A model generated the notes under the pieces. It was given only the letters and a program-made list of their open reading frames with translations. It did not search any database and had not been told where the DNA came from. A program made the position numbers and the translations under genes. A DNA stretch of 64,000 bases from Massilia timonae CCUG 45783 (lineage in GTDB: Bacteria > Pseudomonadota > Gammaproteobacteria > Burkholderiales > Burkholderiaceae_D), in NCBI RefSeq assembly GCF_000315425.1, contig NZ_JH992925.1, positions 1-64,000 on the forward strand. The letters are read 5' to 3'. Shown here one piece after another: positions 36,162 through 47,131 of this stretch. Position 1 is the stretch's first letter. Each line of letters begins with the position of its first letter.

Positions 36162-37358
36162 ATGCGTTTACTTCTCTGGTTAGTCGCGCTGATGGCCGCC
36201 GCCATCGGCATCGCCGTGACGGCGCGCTTCAATCCGGGCAATGTGGTGCTGTTCTATCCGCCGCACCGGATCGACATGTCGCTCAACCTGTTCGTGGTGC
36301 TGCTGGTGGCGTCCTTCCTGGCGCTCTACGGCCTGGTGCGCGCCATCAACGCCACCCTCAGGATGCCGCAGCGCGTGGCCGCCTATCGTCAGCGCCGCGC
36401 CGAACGCGAAGGCAACAAGGGCATGCGCGACGCGCTCAAGGCCCTGTTCGAAGGCCGCTTCGGCCACGCCGAGAAAGCCGCGATGCGCGCCGCCGAGCTG
36501 CCCGAGAACGCCGGCCTGGCGGCCCTGATCGGCGCGCGCGCCGCGCACCGCATGCGCGAGCCGGCGCGGCGCGACGCCTGGCTGGCCGGGATCGCCCACG
36601 ACAACACCCTCAAGACCGCGCGCCTGATGACGGTCACCGAACTGCTGGTCGACGACCACCAGCCCGAAGCCGCGCTCGAAGCGGTCGCCGAACTCAATGC
36701 CAGCGGCCAGCGCCACATCCACGCGCTGCAGTGGGCGATGAAGGCCAACCAGCAGGCGCGCAACTGGCCCGAGGTGCTGCGCCTGGTGCGCATCCTCGAC
36801 AAACGCCGCGCGCTGCATCCGGCCCTGTCGAGCCGCCTGCGCGAGCTGTCCTACGAGGCGCTGCTGGGCGGCGACGGGCACGACGCCGAATCGCTGCGCC
36901 GCATCTGGGCTACGGTGCCGGCGCAAGACCGCACCGTGCCCTATGTCGCGGCGCGCGCCGCCAGCGCCTTCAATGCGCGCGGACTGCACGACGAGGCGCG
37001 CGCGATCGCCGAAGAGTCGCTCAAGGCCGGCTGGGACGAGCGCGTGGTGCGCGCCTACCGCGACGCCGCCAGCCCGGCCGGGTCTCCTTCGCTCCTGGCC
37101 CAGATCGAGGCTTGCGAGACCTGGCGCCGCGAGCGCCCGATGGACGCCGAGCTGGCCCTGACCCTGGGTTCGCTGTGCCTCAAACAGAAATTGTGGGGCA
37201 AGGCCCAGCGCTACCTGGAGCAGGCGCTGTCGGACGCCCTCGATGCGTCGATGGTGCGCGAGGCGCACCTCAAGCTGGCCCAGATGCACGAGGCGCTGGG
37301 ACAGGAGCAGGAGGCGGCGAGTCATTACCGGCAGTGCGCCCTGGCCAGCGTCCTGTAG
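36162..37358 (+). CDS. hemY: HemY-type inner-membrane TPR protein
   Basis: A 398-residue protein with two N-terminal membrane helices (MRLLLWLVALMAAAIGIAV and LFVVLLVASFLALYGLV) and a periplasmic or cytoplasmic domain of tetratricopeptide-like helical hairpins (AALIGARAAHRM; AELALTLGSLCLKQKLWGKA). This is the HemY_N plus TPR arrangement found after hemX. It is not the protoporphyrinogen oxidase that shares the symbol in Bacillus. Role in tetrapyrrole metabolism is unclear. It ends the hemCDXY operon. Confidence 0.9.
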   Translation: MRLLLWLVALMAAAIGIAVTARFNPGNVVLFYPPHRIDMSLNLFVVLLVASFLALYGLVRAINATLRMPQRVAAYRQRRAEREGNKGMRDALKALFEGRFGHAEKAAMRAAELPENAGLAALIGARAAHRMREPARRDAWLAGIAHDNTLKTARLMTVTELLVDDHQPEAALEAVAELNASGQRHIHALQWAMKANQQARNWPEVLRLVRILDKRRALHPALSSRLRELSYEALLGGDGHDAESLRRIWATVPAQDRTVPYVAARAASAFNARGLHDEARAIAEESLKAGWDERVVRAYRDAASPAGSPSLLAQIEACETWRRERPMDAELALTLGSLCLKQKLWGKAQRYLEQALSDALDASMVREAHLKLAQMHEALGQEQEAASHYRQCALASVL

Positions 37359-37419
37359 CGACCGGCCGGCAGCTGGCCGTTGCAGCGGGCCCGCCGCCGC
37401 TCTGGCGGGCCACGCTGGA

Positions 37420-40400
37420 TCACAACAGGTCGATGCTCGTGTTGATGGCCCCGACGATGGCGATGCTCTCTTCCGTTTCCGCCACGTTCAGCAGCACCTG
37501 GCCGCGATCGTAGACGCCGTTTTGCAGTTGTTCCAGCAACAGCGTCTTCTCTTCGGACGACGGCGCGCGGTTGAGCGCCGTCGCATACAGCTGGTCGACG
37601 AAGGCGGCGTCGCTGCCGTGTCCGGCCAGTCCCTGGGCTTCGGCCGACACGACGAAAGCGTCGGCGATGGCGCCCAGCGACGCGCCGTCCTCATGGCGTT
37701 CGAGCCAGAAGTTCAGGCCGCCCTCATCCGGCGCGCGGCCGAACATGGCATGGTACATCCGCGCCAGCACCGCGACGTCGCTGTGGTTGAAGTCGACGTC
37801 GAGCGAGGAAGCCAGCTTCTCGGCCGAGTTCACGAAGCCCAGCGCGACCGTGGCGCGGTCGACGCCGTCCGCCAGCAGGTCGGTCCAGAAAGCGCTTTCC
37901 GACGCCGCCGCCGTGCGGCCCAGCACGGACTGGTACAGGCCGGCGACGAAGGCGTCGTCATCGGCCCGGCCCATTGCCTGGGCGGCTTCGGGCGAATCGA
38001 TGATGGCGGCGGCGATCTGCTGCAGCGAGGCTCCGCGCACTTGCACGTCCTGCCACCACGCGATTTCGGCCGCCGAGGCCTGGCGGCCCAGCACGCCCTC
38101 ATACAGGCGCGCGAGCACGGCATCGGTTGCCATGCTCTGGCCGCCAGTGAAGCGCAGGACTTCCACTGCCGCCACCGTGTCGATGCCATCGTTGCCCACG
38201 CGGTCCGTCATCACCAGGAGGCCATCCTTGAGGCGCAGCGAGTAGCTGTCGACGGCGCTGGAGAAGCGCGCGGTGTCGTGCCCGGCGCCACCGTCCAGGT
38301 AGTCGTTGCCTTCGCCGCCGAAGACGAGATCGTCGCCTTCGTCGCCATAGATCATGTCGTCGCCCCCACCGCTGCCGATGATGTCGTCTCCCGCGCCGCC
38401 ATGCAGCACGTCGTCGCCTTCACCGAGGATGATGGTCTGGCTGGCGCCGTCGCCCCAGACGTACTGCTTGCCGGCGCCGCCGGTCACGGTCGCCGCGCCG
38501 ATGATCGCGGCGAAACTCGCGTGCTGCAGTTCGATGGTCGCGCCGGACGACAGTGAACGCGTGTCGATCACCAGCGCCGATTGCACGGAGCCAGCTTGCT
38601 GCGGCTGGCCGATGATGCCCAGCGGGACGTCGGCGGTGCCGCCATTGCCGCTCAGGACGAGGGTCTGCACCAGCAGCGGCGTATCGGCGTCGAGGATGTC
38701 GAGGAAGCCGCCGCCACCGCCGGTCAGCTGGTTCTGGTCATGCGAGCCGCTGGCGGTATGCGCCTGGATTTCGCGGATCAGGTCGGTGAGCGAATCGCCG
38801 GCCCGCTTGGGGGCGCCGTTGCCGATCGACTGCAGGCCGGCGCCGGTCGGCACTTGCACGGCCAGCAGGCTGCTGCCGTCCGCCGCTTTCACGAGCGGGA
38901 TGTCGGCCACGTCGTTGTTGCCCACCTGTTCCTCGCGCGACGGGGTCACGATCGGCACCGTGATGACCTGGGCCACGGTGCCGTCGCTGCGCACGACGGT
39001 GCCGGTCTGCAGGGGCACGCCATCGACCGTGTTGCCGGTCGTTGGTGGATTGGTCGGCGGATTGGTTGGTGGATTGGTCGGCGGCGCCGGCGTGTTGTTG
39101 ACGACCGGCGTGACCTCGATGCTGGCGGCATCGTTGCCGACCGCATCCTGGATGGCATTGGCGTCGTTCGGGGTCAGGTCGTCGTAGGCCACCGTGACCG
39201 CCTGCCCATTCTTCACGGCGCTCGACAGGGTCAGGGTGACGGTCTTGGCGCTTGCGTCGACGGTAACGCCAGTCACGGTGACGGTCTCACCCGCCACCGT
39301 TACCGTGAAGTCCCCCAGGGCGGGAGGATGCGCCGCGTCCAGTGCGCCGGCGTCGGCGAAACCCAGCACCATGCTGTTGCCGTTGACCGTGGCGGTGGTC
39401 AGGCTTGGGCCCGCGGTATCGACACGCACGGCGCCCAGCGGGGGCAGGTGGCCAGCCAGTGCCAGGTCGGCATTGTTGCCGGCGGCATCGCGAATGGCGC
39501 CACCGTTCAGCGCCAGGCCGGTGATCTCGATGCCGTCGGCGTCGTTGTCGCCGGCCTGCACGGTGTAGATGTAGGTGATGCTGTTGGCGCTCTTCGAGTC
39601 GTAGACCGCGCTGCGCGCTGCGCCGCCGATGTCGAGGCCGAGCGTGCTGGTGGTGCCGGTGACGGTCACGTTCTCGCTGAACGCGACCGTGAACGTCAGC
39701 GTTTCGCCGACCGTGTACGTCTTGTTGTCGGGCGCTGCGATCGTGCCGCTCACGACAGGCGCGGTGCCGTCCACCAGGATGTCACTGGTGGATGGCAGGT
39801 GACCGGCAAGCTCGATGACCGCGTCGTTGCCGGCGGCATCGCGGATCGTGCTGCTGCCCAGGTCGATGGCGCCGACGTCGATGCCGTTGGCGTCCAGGTC
39901 GCCCGCCTGCACGATGTAGCGGTAGGTCACCGTGTCGCCGTCGGCGGACAGGAAGGTGGCTTTGCGGGCGGTGGTGCCGATGGTCAGGCCGAGCGTGCTG
40001 CTGTCGCCGTCGACGGTGACGTTCTCGTCGAAGCTGACCACGAAGACGAGACTCTGGCCGGCCACATAGGTGCCGGGAAGAGGCGCCGTCACCGTGCCCG
40101 CGACGGCCGGCGCGGTGGTGTCGATCAGCACGTCGGCGGTGGATGGCAGGTGGTCGTCCAGCGACAGGTTGGCGTCATTGCCGGCGGCGTCGCGGATCGT
40201 CGTTCCGTTCAGGACGATGTCGCCGACTTCGATGCCATTCGCATCGGTGTCGCCCGCCCGGACGGTATAGGAATAAGTGACCGAATCGCCGACGCTCCTG
40301 ACGAATTCGGCATGGCGCACGGCTTCGCCGATGTGCAGGGCGAGTTCGCTCCCTTGGCCATCGACGGTCACGTTCTCGCTGAATTTCACCGTGAAGTTCA

Positions 40401-42210
40401 GGACCTGGCCCGCGCGGTAGCTGCCGGCGTCGGGCACCTCGATATTGCCGGATACGGCCGGCGGGCCGCCGTCGACCAGCACGTCCGTCAGCGGCGGCAC
40501 GTGTCCGGTCAGCGTCAGGTCGGCATCGTTGCCGGCGGCATCGTGAATGGTGCTGCCGTTCAGGGTCAGGCCGGTGACATTGATGCCATCGGCATCATTG
40601 TCGCTGGCCTGCACCGTGTAGCGATAGGTGACGCTGTGTCCGATCGACGAGGAATAGGTCGCGCTGCGGGAGGTGCCGCCGATGTCGAGTTCGAGCTTGC
40701 TGGCGCTGCCGGAGACGGTGACGTTCTCGTCGAAGTTGACCGTGAACTCGAGCACCTGGCCGAGCGTGTACCAGCGGTCGTCCGGCACGTCGATGCCGGT
40801 GACCGAGGGGACGGTGCCGTCCACCAGCACCTGGCTCGTAGACGGAATGTGGTCGCTCAGCGACAGGTCGGCGGCATTGCCGGCCGCATCGATGAAGGTG
40901 TCGAGGCCCGGATCGATGGCGCCGACGACGATGCCGTCTGCGTCCACGTCGCCCGCCTGTACCGTATAGCGGTAGGTCACGGTGCTGCCGTCGACGGAGT
41001 GGAAGCTGGCGTTGCGCGCGGTGCTGCCGATCGTCAGGCCGAGCGTGCTGGCGTTGCCGCTGACGGTGATGTCTTCATTGAAGGTGATCTTGAACTCGAG
41101 GATTTGGCCAGCCACGTAAGTGGCGTCGGCCGGCACCGACATATTGCCCGAGACCGACGGTGCCGTGGTGTCGACGATGACGCCGGTGGTCGGCGGGAGG
41201 CTGCCGATCAGCGACAGAGAGGCATTGTTGCCGGCCGCGTCGCGGATCGTCGTCAAGCCTGGCGTGATGCCGTCGATTGCGATGCCGTTGGCGTCGTTGT
41301 CGCCGGCTTGCACCGTGTAGGTATAGGTGATCGAGTTGGCGGTGCTCGACTCGAAGATGGCGTTGCGCGCGGTCGTGCCGATGGTCAGGCTCAGCATGCT
41401 GTCGTCGCCGTCGACGATCACGTCCTCGTCGAACGTCACGGTGAAGCTCAGGACGTCGCCTGCGCGGTAGTAGCCGTCTTCCGGCACGTCGACGGCGCTG
41501 ATGGAGGGAGCGCCGCCATCGACCAGCACGCCGGTCAGCACCGGCAGGTGGCCGGTCAGCGTCAGATTGGCGTCGTTGCCGGCGTGATCGCGGATGAAGG
41601 TGTCGTTCAGCGCCAGGCCGGTGATGTCGATGCCGTCGGCATCGTTGTCACCGCTCTGCACGATGTAGCGGTAGGTGATGCTGGCGCCGTTCGAATCGTC
41701 GTAGACCGCCTGGCGGGCAACGCCGCCGACGTCCAGAGTGAGCGTGCTGACGGTGCCCGACATCACGATGTCTTCGTCGAAGGTCACCGTGAACAGCAGT
41801 TCGTCGCCCACGCTGTACCAGCGGTCGGCGGGCGCGGAGATCGTGCCGGTGATCGCGGGAGCCACGCCGTCGACGCGTACTCCGGCGGTGGCGCCCACAT
41901 TGTTGAGCGTGAGGTCGGCGGGATTGTTGGCCGCATCGCGGATGGTGCTGGTGCCGAGGGACAGTCCGTTGATCGTGATGCCGTTGGCGTCGAGGTCGCC
42001 GCTTCGCACCGTGTAGCTGTAAACGATGGTTCGGTCGGTAGGCGTTGATTGGAAGGTGGCGTTGTGGGCGACGTCGCCGATGTCCAGTTCCAGGCTACTA
42101 TCAGTGCCGGCGACGATGATGTCTTTGTCGAAGGTGACCGTGAACAGGAGCGTTTCGCCGATGGCATAGGTGTCGTTTTGGGGGGCCGTGACCGAACTGA
42201 TGCGGGGCTC
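37420..42210 (-). pseudogene. Giant RTX adhesin, downstream 3' portion (split by IS256-family element)
   Basis: About 1600 codons with no stop, cut off from their start by the IS at 42211. Order from the break: eight tandem repeats of about 117 residues (39408-42201); a SwmB-like repeat (TVNGNSMVLGFADAG); an NPPT linker; a glycine-rich region; nonapeptide RTX Ca2+-binding repeats (GEGDDVLHGGAGDDIIGSG...GGEGNDYLDGGAGHD, about 38260-38430); then two or more DUF4214 units (LYEGVLGRQASAAEIAWW; LYQSVLGRTAAASESAFW). This is a type I-secreted surface protein. An internal ATG at 42273, within IS sequence, could give a truncated product, but the N-terminal part is lost. Confidence 0.85.
39408..42201 (-). 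repeat. Eight tandem Bap-like repeats, about 349 bp each
   Basis: Each unit runs from a start such as ISSVTAP or SVSGNM, through FTVTFDEDVIV, ITYTYTVQAGDNDANGI, TIRDAAGNDANLTL to LVDGTAP. They match extracellular Ig-like repeats of large adhesins, with DxDxDG-like calcium sites in the GDNDADGI loop. Units differ from each other by many substitutions and are therefore not recent duplicates. Confidence 0.85.
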
Positions 42211-43575
42211 GAGCCTGTCAGAATTTCTGTGTGGAACCGGGGTCATGAAATAATCCCGAAAGGACTGTTCCATGACCGAAGTGATGACCACTAAGAAGCT
42301 CAAGAAGCAAAAAGCAGCATACCCATTCCCCGTCGAGCTGATCGACCAGTTGCTGGCCCAGGTTGAGAACAAGGACGCTGAGTCGATCCTTGGCGAATCG
42401 GGCCTGGCCGGGCAACTCAAGAAGATGCTGGCCGAACGTATGTTGTCGGCCGAGTTGAACCATCACTTGGCCAACGAGGAAGAAGGCACTAAAAACCACC
42501 GTAACGGCAGCAGCCCTAAGAAGGTGCTCACGCCCGGCGGCGAGCTCCACCTGGACGTGCCGCGCGATCGCCTGTCGAGCTTTGAGCCCAAGCTGGTGGC
42601 CAAACATCAGCGCCGGATGTCTGGCTTTGATGATCACGTCATCAGCATGTACGCGCGTGGGATGAGCGTGCGTGAGATCCAGGCGCATCTGCTGGAGTTG
42701 TACGGTACCGAGGTGTCGCCGGACCTGATTTCGACCATCACCGACGAGGTGCTCGACGAGGTCGCACAGTGGCAACAACGGCCGCTTGAAGCGATGTATC
42801 CAATCGTCTATTTCGACGCGTTGCGCCTGAAGATCCGGGACGAAGGTACAGTCAAGAACAAGGCTGTGTATTTGGCTCTGGGCATTCGTGCCGACGGCCG
42901 CAAGGAAGTGCTGGGTCTGTGGATCGAGCAGACCGAAGGCGCCAAGTTCTGGCTGAAGGTTTTCAACGAGCTCAAGAATCGTGGGCTGGACGATATCCTG
43001 ATCGCTGTCGTCGATGGCCTGCGTGGCTTCCCCGAGGCCATTGAAGCCGTTTATCCGCAGGCGCAGATCCAGACGTGCATCGTGCACCTGATCCGCAACT
43101 CGACGACGCTTGCGGCCTGGAAGGACCGTAAAGAGCTGGCAGCGGCGCTCAAGCCGATTTACCACGCTGCCAATGCCGACCTGGCAGAAGCGGCGCTGGA
43201 CGCGTTTGCGGAAGGTCCATGGGGCACCAAGTTTCCGACCGTGGCTGCAATGTGGCGGCGCCAGTGGCAGCAGGTGATTCCCTTCTTTGCCTACCCGCCT
43301 GAAGTGCGCACGATTATCTACACGACCAACGCCATCGAGAGCCTGCATATGCGCCTACGGAAGATCGTCAAGAACCGCGGCCACTTCCCCAGCGACGAAG
43401 CCGCGACCAAGTTATTGTTCCTGGCCTTGCGCAATATCGAGAAAGATTGGAAGATGCCGCAGCGTACCTGGAAGCAGGCTGCCAACCAGTTCGCTATCAT
43501 GTTCGGCGAGCGCTTCACGAACGCAATTATCTAACTCTGAATTCTGGCCCCGCACACAGAATTTCTGACAGGTCC
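42211..43575 (+). mobile_element. Complete IS256-family insertion sequence (1365 bp)
   Basis: The element has 23-bp imperfect terminal inverted repeats (42211-42233 and 43553-43575; core CTGTCAGAA[A/T]TTCTGTGTG) and an 8-bp target duplication CGGGGCTC at 42203-42210 and 43576-43583. It contains one transposase gene. Joining the flanks through one copy of the duplication restores one frame of the host gene, so this is a simple insertion without deletion. Confidence 0.95.
42272..43534 (+). CDS. IS256-family transposase
   Basis: A 420-residue DDE mutator-type transposase that cuts and moves the surrounding element. The catalytic triad is visible: first Asp in IVYFDALRLKIR (near residue 174), second in VVDGLRGFPEAI (near 248) and Glu in TTNAIESLHMRLRK (near 353). 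CIVHLIRNS is the conserved segment between them. The N-terminus has a basic region and a helix-turn-helix (MSVREIQAHLLELYG). It seems intact and so may be active. Confidence 0.95.
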   Translation: MTEVMTTKKLKKQKAAYPFPVELIDQLLAQVENKDAESILGESGLAGQLKKMLAERMLSAELNHHLANEEEGTKNHRNGSSPKKVLTPGGELHLDVPRDRLSSFEPKLVAKHQRRMSGFDDHVISMYARGMSVREIQAHLLELYGTEVSPDLISTITDEVLDEVAQWQQRPLEAMYPIVYFDALRLKIRDEGTVKNKAVYLALGIRADGRKEVLGLWIEQTEGAKFWLKVFNELKNRGLDDILIAVVDGLRGFPEAIEAVYPQAQIQTCIVHLIRNSTTLAAWKDRKELAAALKPIYHAANADLAEAALDAFAEGPWGTKFPTVAAMWRRQWQQVIPFFAYPPEVRTIIYTTNAIESLHMRLRKIVKNRGHFPSDEAATKLLFLALRNIEKDWKMPQRTWKQAANQFAIMFGERFTNAII

Positions 43576-44663
43576 CGGGGCTCCGTCTCATCCACTGCTA
43601 CCGGGCTTACCGTAATATTGTCGAGAAATAGATTTGCACCTTCGCTAACGATGAAGCGGATCTCATCGATGTCCGCGTACGCCGAGCCGAAGGTCAACGT
43701 ACCGTAACGCCCATTGATATCGTTGGCGTTCATTGAATAGGTAATACCGCCATTGGAAGACGAGTTAGCAAGGTCGATCGCGACCCCAGGCACTTTTAAG
43801 CCACTGTCCGTGTATGCGACGATGGTAACCGTCGATGGTGATTCCGGGCTTTGTCCAATCTTGAAGGATTCAAGGCTGAAATTCGTGCCGTCCGTCGACT
43901 TCATTCGGAATTCCTGCGGTCCGAGAAGTTGTTGGTAGTTGAGGGCGACGGCACGGTCGTTTGGATCGTTCTCATCGATGTTCAGATATGTGGGAAACTC
44001 TTCCGGGGCGCTGCTCGCGATAGCCAAATCGGTGTCGACATCAGATGAAAAGGTCCAGTCTCCCGCAGTGATGGCCTTTCCGAAAATGTTGCCAGGTCCC
44101 AGAGAATCGAAGTCTTCGCTGCTTATGCCGAGCAGACCGCCAAAAGTGGCCGAACCAAGCTTCGTCAGCGCCGAATGTGTTTCAATGTTGCCGGTATCCG
44201 CTTCCAGTTCCCAATCACCGCCCAACAGCGCGCTGCCGCTCGGATCGATGGAGCCGGCTACGTCGGCTCCGGTCGCCACCGACAGGGCATGCAAAAAGCT
44301 TTCACCCACCGTGCCGGCAGCAACATCGCAGCCATAGAGCAGCAGATCGGCGCCCTCTGCCAGCGTGCTGCGCAGCACGTCCAGGTCGGCCGCATGTTCG
44401 GCAAGGCTGGATTCGGTGAGGCGCGTCGCGCCCAGTTGCAGAACGCCGGCCGCCCCATGGCTAAATATGTGGACTGCCTCGATCCCGCTGCGGCCGGCCA
44501 GCGCCGCGGCGATTTGCGCCACGCCATCGTGGGCGCCGTCGATCAGCACTGCCTCCACACCCTCTCGCAAGCCATCCAGGAGCGTCTGGTAGCCGGCGAT
44601 GGACGTATCGATGAAGGCGATTTCACCATTGCCAGGCGGGACGGTTGCTGTTCTTGTACTCAT
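43527..44663 (-). pseudogene. Giant RTX adhesin, upstream 5' portion with DUF4347 domain
   Basis: The N-terminal part of the split adhesin: 360 native residues (44663 to 43584) then a short read-through into the IS that ends at 43527. No Sec signal, as expected for type I secretion. Residues 15-165 are a DUF4347 domain: FIDTSIAGYQTLLDGL, VEAVLIDGAHDG, VHIFSHGAAGVLQLG and LLLYGCDVAAGTVGESFLHAL. GGAG lies 5 nt before the ATG. The product may still be made as a truncated protein, but it would lack the C-terminal secretion signal. Confidence 0.88.
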
Positions 44664-44707
44664 GAGACGCTCCGATATTGTTTGAGAAAGACGTGAAAAT
44701 CAGCAAA

Positions 44708-44721
44708 TCCGTATTTACGGA
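44708..44721. promoter_or_regulatory. 14-bp inverted repeat upstream of the adhesin gene
   Basis: TCCGTA-TT-TACGGA is a perfect 6-bp inverted repeat with a 2-bp centre, 45 bp upstream of the adhesin ATG in the AT-rich region. It may be the operator of a dimeric regulator. The factor is unknown. Confidence 0.4.
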
Positions 44722-45010
44722 GGATGGCTTGGGAAATTTGCTGGATTTCAATAACAAGAAACTCTCTCATGGACCGCCACATGATGCAAAGAAAAATGCT
44801 TAGAAGTAAGATTTCTGCAAAAAATGTGTGGTTAATTCGGATATTCGAACCAATAAAAACGGAAAGCACAAGCCGGTTTTCGTGGTGCACCAATCTGCAG
44901 CGAGAGGATGGTGGAAGAAAGAGTCGACAAGCGGCAATGCAGTCACACCGCTCCGACCGATGACGACACCATTGACCGCTGCCGCACCGCACAGGCGATG
45001 CCTGTTTCGC

Positions 45011-45016
45011 TATAAT
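45011..45016 (+). promoter_or_regulatory. -10 box of ppa
   Basis: A consensus TATAAT lies 41 bp before the ppa ATG. No convincing -35 hexamer is at 17 bp. AAGGA at 45046 is the ribosome site. Confidence 0.5.
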
Positions 45017-45056
45017 GACGGCCTATTATTGACTCTCCAGCAACCAAGGACCATCC

Positions 45057-45596
45057 ATGAGCCTGAATAACGTCCCAGCCGGCAAAGACGTGCCGAACGA
45101 CTTCAACGTCATCATCGAAATCCCGATGAACGCCGATCCGGTCAAGTACGAGGTCGACAAGGACAGCGGCGCGATCTTCGTCGACCGTTTCATGGGTACG
45201 GCCATGCACTATCCGTGCAACTACGGCTACGTGCCGCAGACCATCGCCGACGACGGCGATCCATGCGACGTGCTGGTCATCACCCCGTTCCCGCTGCCGC
45301 CGGGCGTGGTGGTGCGCTGCCGCGCGCTGGGCGTGCTGAAGATGACCGATGACGGCGGCGGCGATGCCAAGGTGATCGCGGTGCCGGTCGAAAAAGTGCT
45401 GCCGATGTACAAGAAAATCCAGTCGCTGGAAGACCTGGAAGAGCTGCGCCTCAAGCAGATCCAGCACTTCTTCGAGCACTACAAGGATCTGGAACCGGGC
45501 AAGTGGGTCAAGATCGAAGGCTGGGCCGGCATCGATGAGGCCAAGGCCGAGCTGGTCAATGGCGTGGAAGCGTACAAGAAGGGCGCCCAGGCCTGA
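45057..45596 (+). CDS. ppa: Inorganic pyrophosphatase (family I)
   Basis: A 179-residue cytoplasmic enzyme that hydrolyses pyrophosphate to phosphate and pulls biosynthesis forward. Diagnostic motifs: [33 protein letters not shown] and [10 protein letters not shown] with the catalytic metal-binding aspartates. Length and all motifs are those of the E. coli type. It is monocistronic with its own terminator. Confidence 0.97.
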   Translation: MSLNNVPAGKDVPNDFNVIIEIPMNADPVKYEVDKDSGAIFVDRFMGTAMHYPCNYGYVPQTIADDGDPCDVLVITPFPLPPGVVVRCRALGVLKMTDDGGGDAKVIAVPVEKVLPMYKKIQSLEDLEELRLKQIQHFFEHYKDLEPGKWVKIEGWAGIDEAKAELVNGVEAYKKGAQA

Positions 45597-45615
45597 GCCT
45601 GAGGTTCTTCTTCAT

Positions 45616-45648
45616 AGGCCGGCGCCCGCGAGGGTGGCCGGCCTTTTT
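45616..45648 (+). terminator. Intrinsic terminator of ppa
   Basis: AGGCCGGC and GCCGGCCT pair as an 8-bp stem around a 13-nt loop, followed by TTTTATTT, 20 bp after the ppa stop. Confidence 0.85.
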
Positions 45649-45694
45649 ATTTGCCGCGCGTCCGGCGCCCGAGCGCGGCGCCGGACGTTCCGGT

Positions 45695-47131
45695 TCACCA
45701 GCCGATGTCGTACAGCAGCGGCAGCGTGAGGTCGTGCGGGGGCGCCACCTCGTGCGTCAGGTCGTCGTTGATCGCCGGTTCCATCAGCTGGTTCGGCGTG
45801 GCTTCGGTCGTGTAGTGCGAGACCGAGGAGCCGGGTGCGTTGACGCTCGGCGTGTACAGCAGGACGCGGCCGGCCTCGTCGGCCCCGGCGAGGCGCAGCG
45901 GATCGACCGAGAACTGCGCCACCACGCCCGAGCGGGTGCGCGAGCGGGTCTGCAGGGCGGACTTGAGCTTCTGGCCGTCGGCCTGGGTGATGCGCAGCGC
46001 GGGAATCGTGATGCCCGGATCGAGGCCCGGCAGGCCGGCCACTTCGCCCGGGACGTTATCGGCCACCACCAGGCCGATGGCGCCCGCCGCCTGGACGTTG
46101 CGCGCCTTGACCACGTAGTCGCAATTGCCGCGGTCGACCAGGGCGATATTGCCGCGTACCGCCAGCGCATTGACGGTGCTGAGTGGGGCGCAGGCCAGGC
46201 CGGCGCCGCCGGCCTGGTCGATGATCGGCATCAGCTGGCCGCTGACGGGCGTGGCGCCCACCGGAGGGCCGAAGCTGGCGGTGCCCACCGCATACACGCC
46301 GGCCGCGCTGGAGGCGGAAGGACCGCTGATCGTCATCAATGCAGCGCGCGCCAGCACGCTTGGTGCGGCCGCGGTGACGTTGGCGCCGTTCCAGGACAGG
46401 CCGCGCCAGGCGACCGCCGATGCCGCGCGCTCGGCATCCGTCATCTGCACCCAGGTGCGGCCGCTGCGGTTGTCGAGCAGGTAATGATCCCAGATCGAGG
46501 GCGTGCCCTGGATTTCTTCCCCGGTCGCGTCGTCGGTATAGGTCTGGAAGCCGAGGCCATGCGCCATCTCGTGCAGCAGCACGGTGACCAGGTCGATCTG
46601 GTCGCCCGCGTTGTTGTCCAGGCCGAGGTAGAAGGTGAGGCCGGGCACGCAGTTCGGATACAGGCCGAGCAGCGAATTGAAGCGCGCGATGATGTGCTGC
46701 TGGCTCGGCGGCGTCAGGTCGACGCCGACCAGCTTGGCCGTGAGCGCCGGCGGATACCAGGTGTCGGTGCGCGGCGCATTGGGGAAGTCGGCCCACACCG
46801 ACGGCGCGCCGGCGGAGCCGAGGACGGCGCTGGTGACGGTGCAGCTGAGCGGCACGAAGGCGGCGCCGATGCGGATCGGGATATCGCTGTCCAGCGTCGC
46901 ACCCCACAGGTCGGCCGCGTGCTGGAAGGCGATCAGGCGCTGTTGGCCCAGGGTGGTGCCGGGATTGCCGCCTACCGGCTCGACCGGGGTGGGATCGTTG
47001 AAGCCGATCCCGGCCCCGTTCTGGTTGACGATCACGATGGTGGCGGCGCGGGCGCCGGCGATATTGGCCAGGCTGGCGGCCGCGAGCAGCACGACGGCGG
47101 CGAGGCGCGCGAACGAATTAGCGGTGATCAT
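45695..47131 (-). CDS. Secreted PA-domain zinc protease
   Basis: A 478-residue protein with a signal peptide (SFARLAAVVLLAAASLANIAGARA). The zinc motif HEMAHGLGFQTY (HExxHxxGF, near residue 188) marks a metallopeptidase of the metzincin type. A PA domain follows (CDYVVKARNVQAAGAIGLVVAD), typically covering or docking the active site. The last residues (LPLLYDIGW) are a common end of these proteins. Overlaps the preceding gene by 14 bp. It closes the PEP-CTERM cluster; the start is the ATG at 47131. Confidence 0.85.
   Translation of the reverse strand: MITANSFARLAAVVLLAAASLANIAGARAATIVIVNQNGAGIGFNDPTPVEPVGGNPGTTLGQQRLIAFQHAADLWGATLDSDIPIRIGAAFVPLSCTVTSAVLGSAGAPSVWADFPNAPRTDTWYPPALTAKLVGVDLTPPSQQHIIARFNSLLGLYPNCVPGLTFYLGLDNNAGDQIDLVTVLLHEMAHGLGFQTYTDDATGEEIQGTPSIWDHYLLDNRSGRTWVQMTDAERAASAVAWRGLSWNGANVTAAAPSVLARAALMTISGPSASSAAGVYAVGTASFGPPVGATPVSGQLMPIIDQAGGAGLACAPLSTVNALAVRGNIALVDRGNCDYVVKARNVQAAGAIGLVVADNVPGEVAGLPGLDPGITIPALRITQADGQKLKSALQTRSRTRSGVVAQFSVDPLRLAGADEAGRVLLYTPSVNAPGSSVSHYTTEATPNQLMEPAINDDLTHEVAPPHDLTLPLLYDIGW

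Larger units (their letters stand above)
44664..45056. other. AT-rich divergent promoter region between the adhesin and ppa
   Basis: 393 bp without a gene. The part from about 44665 to 44900 is clearly poorer in GC than the surroundings. It holds the inverted repeat at 44708 near the adhesin start and the -10 box at 45011 for ppa. No RNA gene is seen. Confidence 0.75.

Noticed and set aside
37389-37412. GC-rich hairpin between hemY and the adhesin as terminator
   Set aside because: GGCCCGCC/GGCGGGCC pairs well, but there is no T-run on either side.
39042-39088. Short tandem repeats of 12 bp, first thought of as CRISPR-like or VNTR
   Set aside because: They encode an NPPT linker inside the adhesin; no spacers.
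38581-42048. 1155-codon plus-strand open frame
   Set aside because: Antisense to the repetitive adhesin; the repeats themselves keep this frame open.
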